Positions 56,351-64,000 of a stretch of 64,000 bases of DNA are shown here, piece after piece. The notes beneath the pieces were generated by a model. It did no database searches. It had not been told where the DNA came from and worked only from the letters and a program-made list of their open reading frames with translations. The translations under genes and the position numbers were made by a program. The DNA lies in contig QJNS01000240.1 of assembly GCA_004154925.1 (NCBI GenBank), positions 52,968 through 116,967 of the forward strand, read 5' to 3'. Position 1 is the stretch's first letter. Every line of letters starts with the position of its first letter. Source of the DNA: Monosporascus cannonballus (lineage: Eukaryota > Ascomycota > Sordariomycetes > Xylariales).

Positions 56351-58106
56351 ATGGGTTTTCTCAAACGGAACACCGACCAGGTGGAAGGGGAGAAGGATGG
56401 CGAGCCTACCCCGGCGGCAAACCAGCAGAAGGTCACCTTCATCGCATGCTTCCTCGGTCTTGTCGCCAGTATTGGCGGCTTTATGTTCGGCTATGTTAGG
56501 TACGGTTTATCCTACTTCGATCTCACGGTGTTCTTCAACTGACGAGGCCGCAGCGGTCAAATCTCCGGTTATTTCAACATGATGGATTATGGACGGCGCT
56601 TCGGTGATGCCAACGGCAACGGATACGAGTTCAGCGCTGCCAAGCAAGGAACCATTGTCGGACTGCTTCCCATCGGTTGCTTAGTTGGTGCTTTGGTAGC
56701 CGGCAGAATTGCAGATATCCTCGGCCGTAAGCTGGCGATCAGCGTGTCGGCTCTATGGGCCTGCGTCGGCATCGTCATCGAGATCTCGTCCCAGACGAAG
56801 TGGTATCAGTTCGCCATCGGCCGTCTCGTCACCGGTGTGTCAATCGGCGCCCTATCCGTCGTCGTCCCCATGTATCAATCCGAAAGCAGTCCCGCCATCA
56901 TCCGCGGTATCCTGGTCTCGACGTATCAGCTCTTTATCACACTGGGTATTTGGACATCTTACATGGTCAACTGGGGAACGGCCGACATGACCAGCAGCGC
57001 CTCCTGGCGGATCCCCAACGGTCTTGGCTTCCTGTGGTCTCTCATACTGGGAGTCGGCATCCTCTTCCTTCCCGAGAGTCCACGATATGCCTATTACGCC
57101 GGCCGAGAGGACGAAGCTCGTCTGACCATTGCCAGACTCGCCGGTGTCGAACCTGAGTCCCGAGTAGTGAGCGACCAGCTAGCGCAGATCCGTGCGAAGG
57201 TCGAGGAGGAGAAGAACCTCGAGAAGGCGAGGTGGGTTGAGATTTTCACGGGACCGAGGATGTTCTACCGAACTATGCTGGGCATCGTGCTTCAGGCCGG
57301 ACAGCAGCTCACGGGTGCGAACTTCTTCTTCTACTACGGAACCACCGTCTTCGCCGCCACCGGCCTGGAGAACTCCTATGTCACGCAGATCATCCTCGGA
57401 AGCGTGAACGTCGCTTGCACTGTCGTTGGTCTGTGGGTCGTACAGAATGTTGGCCGCAGAAAGGCACTCATTGCTGGCGCCTTGTGGATGATGGCGTGCT
57501 TCTTGTCAGTGAACCCCTTTTTGAAATTCGTGACTAGCACTGACGGTAAACTAAAGCATCTACGCTTTTGTCGGCACTTATTCGCTGGATTCGGCAAACC
57601 CGATGAACACACCCAAGGCAGGATCAGTCCTCATTGTTTTCTCCTGTCTCGCTATCGCTGCCTTCGCAGTCACTTGGGGTCCGCTGGTCTGGGCAGTCGT
57701 TGCAGAGCTTTACCCCGCTCGCTATCGAGCCCAGTGCATGGCCTTGGCGACAGCTAGCAATTGGTTCTGGAACTTCATGATCTCCTTCTTGTGAGTGCCG
57801 CCCCTTTTCTAACTCCATATAAGAAAAAAAAAACCTGTACTGACCTAGTTACAAAGCACTCGATTCATCACAGACGCGATCGCCTACTGGTACGGCATGG
57901 TATTCGCAGGGTGCTGCGCTGGCCTTGTCGTCATTGTCTACTTCTTCATGATGGAGACCAAGGACCGCAGCCTCGAGGAGATCGACACTATGTACGTACT
58001 GCATGTCAACCCGATCAAGTCGAGCAAGTGGGACGGCTCCACGGTCCCCCACGATGCCACCGCATCAGAGAGCGGCGAGGAAGGTGTGACGCACCAGCAT
58101 GTCTAA
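56351..58106 (+). CDS. MFS sugar (hexose) transporter
   Basis: Plasma-membrane proton or facilitated sugar porter of the major facilitator superfamily, sugar porter subfamily. Four exons: 56351-56499, 56554-57504, 57557-57790, 57857-58106; 527 aa. Introns are 54, 52 and 66 bp; the second has a GTCAGT donor and two acceptors are AAG. Sequence marks in order: GGFMFGYVR|SGQISGYF (TM1), GRIADILGRKLAI, GRLVTGVSIGALSVVVPMY(Q)SE, PESPRYAYYAGR before the central loop, LQAGQQLTGANFFFYYG (TM7), NVGRRKALIAGA, TWGPLVWAVVAELYPARYR (TM10) and METKDRSLEEIDTMY at the end. Twelve membrane spans fit. Typical fungal transporters of this type have YESGQ where this has YVRSGQ. The substrate is not decided by the sequence; glucose or other hexoses are likely. 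The promoter is only 218 bp from the transposon end. Confidence 0.92.
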
Positions 58107-61100
58107 TCACCCGCATGGCTTCAGAATAAGACTGCTCAATTTGTATTTTTGAGATACCCCCGGCGGCGGACTGGTTTTGTATGGGTAATGAACGTGTACC
58201 GATAAGTATGACTTCGAAGGAGTAGCGGTGTCTGGATCACTAATAAGTTGCTACCTTTATTTCACACCGTAAGGTTCTGAATGCTATGGTGCAGTGATTC
58301 AACGCCATATTGATAGTGTCGCGCCAAAACTCTATGAACTTGTATCACGGGTCATCTATAGCAGCAATTATATATCAGGATATTAGAACTTGCTTATCGG
58401 GTGCATCCGGGTCAAGGGGCGTCCATGAAACAATACCCGCGCAACTACGTCCTCCCAAGTTTAAACAACAATCTAATTCGTTCTGTAACTTCGGTTCCGA
58501 GCTGATTTGAGTACAAGGAAAATCAGGTTGTTGGTCGATTAAGCCTATGCTCTTTCTACACCCCGAATAATTTGATTCTCATTGCCACGCTACGCTAACC
58601 ATCGTTCTGCCTTGCGTTGATATTATTTTGGCGAGGTAGGCAATCGATACTCTACGTTTCATCAGGATGAAGATGCGAATCCCACTGATTATGTCTTTAT
58701 GTCTCCAGTTCCGATAACGCTTTCCATCCTCGCACACTAGCTCTTCCAGTATTGTTGATTTTCGTTGCAGCGCATGAAGCCTCGACACCGGACCAGGTGA
58801 TACAGCCGTTTGCTACCGTAGGACAGCTGACCATCTCCTGGCTACCAGCGGTCACAAGAGAAAGTGTTCAACAAGATCGAAGACGTAACGATAGGTGTTG
58901 AAACTCACGGTATCCGCATCAGTCGAGATCGTCGCGCGTCAGTCACAACGTGAGCTTCTAGAACACAGCGATTTGCAACGATCTCCACCGAGTAAGGAAA
59001 GTGGTTACGAACTAGGGAAGCAGACCCTACAAACTGCCTGCTGCGATATAGTCCTCGTATTTGACATAGGCCATAGCGGTATTTACGGGGTCCTGGGCTG
59101 GTGTCTTCTTCTTTAAGAGTCCGCAAAGGTCTGTAGGTATCTGCTCGAGAGGTGCACCGTTCGAAAATGCTGGTGCGGTTCTAAACGAGAATTTGGGCTC
59201 GTGTGGGCAGCGGCAGAGCTGATTACACACAGAAGACTTTATTTCATACAGGGGGCGATAGCATGGTAGTTTATTCAGGTATCAATAATAGGTCCCTAAG
59301 TTGTTGCCAAACTTAGTTCTGCGTTGATCCGATGAAAACGCAAAGGTGTAACAAGAAGGGTTTTGAAAAACGCGAGATATCGAACTATGTTTGAGAATAG
59401 GTCTGGTATCCCCTGTGCTCCTAGTAGTAACAACATATTAGTGGCAATCCCCTTTGGTATACCTTGCTTATAGAACGCTTGAGCGTCCGTGACTGGTTTA
59501 CGCACTTGGAAATGGTTTTCCGAAGGCATCACAGGACAACCGCGCAAGGAGACGACCGGACCTTGACATTAGGACAAGAAGGACAGATCAGCGACCACTA
59601 TGCCGGCAGTAAACAATACTTTTGATATACTAGAATATAACATGTAAAAGCCCCCAGAAAATACGGAGATTCTAGCGAGAGATAATATCATAGGAAAGCA
59701 TAAAAGAGATGGCTGCTAGAGAACAAAGCATTCATATGTTGACAATCCATGTCCGAGTTCCAAGTTTTCTGTAGGCATGCACCAGACAATAATTATCGAT
59801 ATTGGTTGAAATGCACCTTTAATAACACGGACTCGAACTCGTACTATAAAAAGGGTATTCATCGCAAAGTCCTTTTGCTTTTACTATCCCCCCGAAACTG
59901 GGCCTCGATTGTACCTATATCGTACCTCTTAAGAAGCGACTCCTCATCCAATGTGTCTTCCCAGGTCGCGGAAAACCTTCCACTACGAATTGTGCATCGT
60001 CTTGTTTAGACACTCAATCATTGTCCCGCCCGAGAGTTTCACCAAATTTCAGTCGTTAAGTCGTTGTGGCCGATGTATATGTTTCCACGGTTGAGTCATA
60101 TTTTGTCTCCCCGGTTTACACCGACTTTACGGCCGCGCCACTGCAGCCAGGATTTCAGGGGCTGCGGTGGAGGAGGACTTAGAACCTGATCTGTCTCTAT
60201 TTTGGTGGTGAGGAATTGACGGTGGGTTATTGAGCAGGAACCATTCATGACCCAGCTGCCAGACCAATTTCCTCATTGCGATGACAGCCCCAGTGGTATA
60301 TCACCCTTGGCGTAATAACTTGAATTGCTATCAAGCATATTTAGAAGATGGGCGAAGCAGAAAGGCCTGTTTTGTCGTCGGGACCAGTCCATAAATACGA
60401 CATAACATCAGAACTAGGGACTGTGAGAAAGGGTGTTTATATTGATGATATATCTTAGCTCTGAATTCCCAACTGTCGTGGAATAGGGGTATATGTGTTA
60501 GTCATCAAGCTCCACAGCACCCGGAAGAACCTTATTCCGGCGCTCCCACAGTATATAGAGAGCTTCCTAGCTACCGCTCCTTGGAGCTCAATTCTAGTCA
60601 GACAATTATCACTTCCCACACTCTATGCAACCTTTTCTCGCGATCAGCCTAACTGTGACACCAACAACAACTGGAAAATTCAGGGCTATATATATACACG
60701 AATAAATGGATTATTAAGCGTATCATTCCATTATTAATCAGTATGAAAACGTGTAGAAGAAAAGGATTTTTTATTCCGGAAGCGTATAGGGGTAGACCCA
60801 CTTTTCCGGATCCGGATTCCTAGAGGGACGATGGGGGTTATTACTGAATGATACCAAGGTATAAGAGTAGGGGGTTCGTTTGCAGGCGCCCCAGGTGGGA
60901 ACCGAGCCCCAGGTGACTGAGACTTATGGTCAATTGTATATAGCTACGCCGAAGGTTCATGACAGGAGAGTAAATAGCCTACGAGGGAGCTAATTTGGCG
61001 AAGAGACGCCACCATAGCCACAATGAGTGTGATGCAGCGCCCCAAGCTGAAGATTTAAAAGGAGATGCCAAGAGCTCAGCTTTCTCACATCTTCACCAAT

Positions 61101-61559
61101 CACCTCCCGAAGAAAAGGCCATGGCTCACAACCCTTGCGGAATTATGCAAGCTATTGGTTATTGCCACGGCCTAGACCGCCAACCGGACGGAACCTAAAC
61201 CCAGGTCGGATCAGCTTTAATTCAACCTGCTTCATCGCAGAGCAAGCCTACAATCCACGCAGCTCAAATGTCCTGCGCTTGCTTCAGAGACCTCTCGACT
61301 TATACGCGGCATTCCTAGATAGCTGCAGTGTCTGCGACAGCCTTGACGCGATTACAATAATTCGCACGGCTTTAGATTGCTCTGCCGCATTCATCCTACT
61401 CTTGTCGCTTCTAACGCCTAAGATGCGCTCGCGGCAGTGATCGCGGAGACTTGATATTACGGTTCCAACTAAAAGCGAGAAGGCAAATACATCATCCGAT
61501 TGAGGCATAAGACTCTTCCCAGGCGTAACCTGACCTCATCGACATCAAGTTCTCTAATC
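58107..61559. other. Intergenic region, 3.4 kb
   Basis: Ordinary composition, no recognised gene. Minus ORFs at 59296-59547 (83 codons, with DAQAFYKQGIPKGIATNMLL) and 59027-59230 (67 codons, with APLEQIPTDLCGLLKKKTPA) have a more protein-like mix than the rest and could be remnants, but no family is recognised. Plus ORFs at 60495-60737, 60995-61198 and 61135-61440 look like chance. Part of it must be the promoter of the WSC gene. Confidence 0.5.
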
Positions 61560-62120
61560 ATGCTGCCCGCCTACCGTTTCCGAACCCAGTCCATGGGCCG
61601 GCCGGTCTGGTCGAACCTCTTATTCCTAGCACTCCTCCCAGTAGCGTTCGGTCAGTTAGCCGGCGACTCTCCCAGCGTCACCATCTTCAACAGCAGCGAC
61701 ACATACCACTACCACGGGTGCTGGGACGAAACAACCGAGCTCGCCAACACAACGCGCCTGCGGGCGCTCGACGGCGGGATCCACATGCAGCTGCCGGAGA
61801 CCATGACGGTGCCGCTGTGTCTAGACTACTGCGCCAAGAGCACCAGCACGCGGTACCAGTACGCTGGGCTCGAGTACAGCCGCGAGTGCTGGTGCGCCAA
61901 CGAGCTCAACTCGCTCAGCGTCAGGCTTCCCGATGAACAGTGCAACACAACGTGCGACGGAGATGCGGCTATGGCGTGCGGTGGCGCGCTCAAGTTGAGT
62001 GTTTATCAGCTGGTAGCGGATGGGGCAGGTTCGGCGCCGCCGATGATGGGTTTATTACGCGACGGGACGGGCTTAATGCTCTTGGCGGTGGGAACAGGCC
62101 TGGCGTTGTTCTCTTTTTAA
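61560..62120 (+). CDS. WSC-domain cell-surface protein, probably GPI-anchored
   Basis: Single-exon ORF, 186 aa from ATG 61560; an in-frame ATG at 61593 (MGRPVWSN) is an equally good start. N-terminal hydrophobic stretch NLLFLALLPVAFGQ is a signal peptide with a plausible cut after FGQ. One WSC carbohydrate-binding domain follows: YHYHGCWDETTE, the MTVPLCLDYCAK block, YAGLEYSRECWCANELN, then EQCNTTCDGDAAMACGGALKLSVYQL. All eight expected Cys appear present. A short Gly/Ala/Ser linker precedes a hydrophobic tail (GTGLMLLAVGTGLALFSF) with no basic residues after it, as for a GPI signal. It probably binds wall glucan or acts as a small wall protein. The exons are GC-rich against AT-richer flanks. 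NSS and NTT/NTTC sites suggest N-glycosylation. Confidence 0.85.
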   Translation: MLPAYRFRTQSMGRPVWSNLLFLALLPVAFGQLAGDSPSVTIFNSSDTYHYHGCWDETTELANTTRLRALDGGIHMQLPETMTVPLCLDYCAKSTSTRYQYAGLEYSRECWCANELNSLSVRLPDEQCNTTCDGDAAMACGGALKLSVYQLVADGAGSAPPMMGLLRDGTGLMLLAVGTGLALFSF

Positions 62121-62845
62121 GCGAAGGCGTAGGAAACTTCGCTGTTGAAGGAAGGGTGTATTCCAGATTGCTACGCGGAGAAAGTAATGTTTTGACAATC
62201 GTATATGTGTATGACTCAATTTGGCTTCGGAAAGAGAGCAAGGTGCGGTACCCGGATTACTTTGCAACATTGGAACAGGCGTTAGAATAGAGGGAACATG
62301 TCAGGCGCATGTTGTGGAAGTACGAAGAAGGTCTAAATGTAGGGGGCCCTGGCTCCTAACCTGATATATGGAAGGATAGAAGGGGGATCAATATTTAATG
62401 AGCCCATATCCCCCATATCCTCTCGTCGAGCCCCCGTTTATACAACGGCTAACCTGCCGCCCCTGGACTATCATGTTGTTTCCCCACGAAATCAGACCAC
62501 CCACGCCTTGTGCACCTTTGGTCCTATGATCAGCAGACACCGTAAGCCGATCGCTTAGCATGAAATACAGCGAATGGCATTTCACCCTTTTAGACGGGCA
62601 AAGCGATAAGAAAGCAGGGTTCTTCGGCGTCAGTATTCTGGCTTACCAATGTTACTGGGGAATTCATAAAGGTGTCAAGAAGTGAGACATGTGTTTGTTA
62701 ATTGACAAATATAGCGGCTTAACTAATGAGTTATCTAGCTAAGGTGAGTAATAACACCGTCATCCATGGCCAACCCCTTTCCATCCCAGACGTATGCCAC
62801 ACCATTCCCCACATTCATGAGCTAAGCTCAACCAATGGCCACCGC
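62121..62845. other. Intergenic region
   Basis: 3' flank of the WSC gene and of the secreted-protein relic. No recognised features; short ORFs on both strands are chance-like. Confidence 0.5.
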
Positions 62846-63240
62846 TTAGCAGCCCAATCCACAGTCCACCTCGCGGTTACCATACTCATAACCACAAGTG
62901 CTGCAACCGGTGGAGCTGGGGAATGTGTAGTCGGCGTAGGCAAGCTAATCAGGATCGTCAACGACGGACCCCACGGTGATTACGAGCGAGTAGGGCAGCT
63001 CGCTGAAGATGGACTTGCTCTAGAAGTCGACGATGGCCTGGTCACGAGTACCACCGATTATGGCATGGACGGCATCCATGATGGTTACAGTGAATCTGTA
63101 TTCGCCCCCAACGCCTCCTTGGTTCTTTTGATATTGAGTGACGTGAACGACGCACGACACTGGAACCTAACTCTCCAGAGTTGGAGCGGCGGTGCAAAGG
63201 CCAGCAATGGCGGCAGTATTAAGGTGGTGGAGAACTGCAT
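62846..63240 (-). pseudogene. Dead small secreted cysteine-rich (effector-like) protein gene
   Basis: Minus strand. ATG at 63240 (GACATGCAG context) opens MQFSTTLILPPLLAFA, a clean signal-peptide start. The reading frame then slips by one or two bases before continuing as VPVSCVVHVTQYQKN..., EYRFTVTIMDAVHA, IFSELPYSLVITVGSVVDDP, YADYTFPSSTGCSTCGYEYG and NREVDCGLGC, ending with TAA at 62848-62846. That second frame has three in-frame TAG codons at 63169-63167, 63022-63020 and 62947-62945. All are where CAG (Gln) would be the simplest ancestor, a C-to-T change of the RIP kind. The ending D/R-C-G-x-x-C after a small Cys knot resembles small secreted proteins of plant-associated ascomycetes. The overlapping plus-strand ORF at 62726-63307 is its shadow. 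Predicted intact size was about 130 aa. Confidence 0.65.
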
Positions 63241-63441
63241 GTCTACGTGTGGCGTTGATACGGTTGGACTAATAGTGTTGGCCTTAAGAATTTGTAGAAG
63301 TTGGTAGTGTGGAGGTTGAGGGTTGATGAGAGGAAAGCCATGCGTGTGAGTCCAAAAGAAATAAGGAGGATGCCAGAAAAGATTTAGCGGGTTTAGGTGC
63401 GATAGCAAGGCTGTAGTGTTAAGCGATCGTTGGTAAACTGC

Positions 63442-63647
63442 TGTCAGGGAAAATGGTAAAGTACGGAGTGAAAGGCAGAAAAAGCAGCCCAGCAGGTGGT
63501 TCATAGTATGGGTAGTGAATAGATGACCATTAATGCCTGCCCTTTTTTAATTACTCGGGGGCGAAGCCCCCCTATATATACATAAACTGGAGCTATACTG
63601 ATGGGCCGCTGGGCCCCGGAAAGGGGGCCGTACCTTGGTACCTGACA
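63442..63647 (-). mobile_element. 206-bp solo-LTR or MITE-like repeat, copy 2
   Basis: Inverted copy of 38771-38976, same length, same TGTCAGG...CCTGACA ends, TATA-like box and GGGGGCTTCGCCCCC hairpin. No matching target-site duplication is visible (left neighbour ACTGC, right GAGTT). Its TATA box would face toward the secreted-protein relic about 200 bp downstream on the same strand. Confidence 0.75.
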
Positions 63648-63656
63648 GAGTTACCC

Positions 63657-63908
63657 TTCCTACCGTGCTTCTATCCTTAGGAGCATTATTGGAGGCCCCC
63701 CCGAGGGGGGGGGTTAAAAAAGGGTAACCGGTAATTCGTAATAACCTCTATAAATAAAGGTATCGTAAAATAAAGTTTTAATATAACGCGGGATAAAATA
63801 AGATATTTTTTTTAAATAATTAGTTATTTTAATATCAGTTATTTTTTAAATTATTTTTTTAAATTATATCTTTTTATTTTTTCTTTATTTTTTAATATAA
63901 TCTTAATC

Positions 63909-63909
<1 letters not shown>
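63657..63909. other. Start of another AT-rich block
   Basis: Composition falls to mostly A/T after 63,720. A GC palindrome (GGCCCCCCCGAGGGGGGG, about 63,694-63,711) marks the border. Confidence 0.6.

Positions 63910-64000
<91 letters not shown>
63910..64000. repeat. (AAT)n microsatellite reaching the window edge
   Basis: About 90 bp of pure AAT/TAA trinucleotide repeat (30 units visible) that continues past the window end. Such length is unusual for fungal DNA and could reflect assembly difficulty. Confidence 0.95.

Noticed and set aside
62726..63307. 193-codon plus ORF near the secreted-protein relic
   Set aside because: The minus strand holds the signal peptide and ordered Cys; the plus frame has no recognisable domain and exists because the three minus TAGs are harmless to it.
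63085..63504. 139-codon minus ORF starting MNHLLGCFFCLSL, with a signal-like start
   Set aside because: Its start lies inside the 206-bp repeat and the identical start in the other copy continues into unrelated sequence, so it is not a conserved gene.
63910..64000. AAT repeat as a telomere
   Set aside because: Fungal telomeres are TTAGGG-type; this is a plain trinucleotide microsatellite.

Overview
The window looks like the nuclear genome of a filamentous ascomycete (Pezizomycotina; Sordariomycetes-like, inferred). The evidence is short GT-AG introns (about 49-229 bp) with CTAAC/CTGAC-type branch sites, mitochondrial and replication genes with typical filamentous-fungal architecture, a HET-protein relic, and a two-speed composition. 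GC-balanced gene blocks alternate with very AT-rich blocks. In those blocks CpA/TpG is nearly absent by eye while CpG survives, which is the pattern left by repeat-induced point mutation (RIP).

Layout. 1-8.5 kb: RIP-degraded transposon graveyard with a minus-strand Ty3/gypsy pol, three copies of a 206-bp repeat and a piggyBac-like relic. 9.3-36.8 kb: the main gene block. It holds ORC5 (+), glycogen branching enzyme (-), mitochondrial ClpX/Mcx1 (+), cytochrome c oxidase subunit V (-), a 66-aa membrane protein (-), a 2181-aa Mus7/Mms22-family fork-repair protein (+), an orphan 136-aa ORF (-), a truncated HET-protein relic (-), a large mitochondrial AAA ATPase (+) and a C2H2 zinc-finger protein (+). 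36.8-43.3 kb: gene-poor DNA of ordinary composition with a zinc-finger relic, weak ORFs and a 206-bp solo-LTR-like repeat. 43.32-56.13 kb: a second RIPed island, bounded by 40-bp inverted repeats (39/40 identical) that are flanked by TA. The first 130 bp inside its right end lead into a dead pogo/Fot-type transposase. 56.3-63.3 kb: an MFS sugar transporter (+), a WSC-domain cell-surface protein (+) and a dead effector-like small secreted protein gene (-). The window ends in AT-rich DNA and a long AAT/TAA microsatellite.

Genes are single transcription units, not operons. Functional themes are genome duplication and fork repair (ORC5, Mus7; the Mus7 promoter carries two ACGCGT boxes), mitochondrial maintenance (ClpX, COX5, AAA ATPase) and carbon handling (branching enzyme, sugar transporter). 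I found no CRISPR, no convincing tRNA or rRNA gene and no obvious new defence system. The most notable items are the TIR/TA-bounded 12.8-kb island, the three-stop effector-like pseudogene, the HET relic cut off beside a dispersed repeat, and an in-frame stop-free intron in the branching enzyme. Exon boundaries were derived by hand from splice signals, frame and remembered family conservation; no alignment was run.
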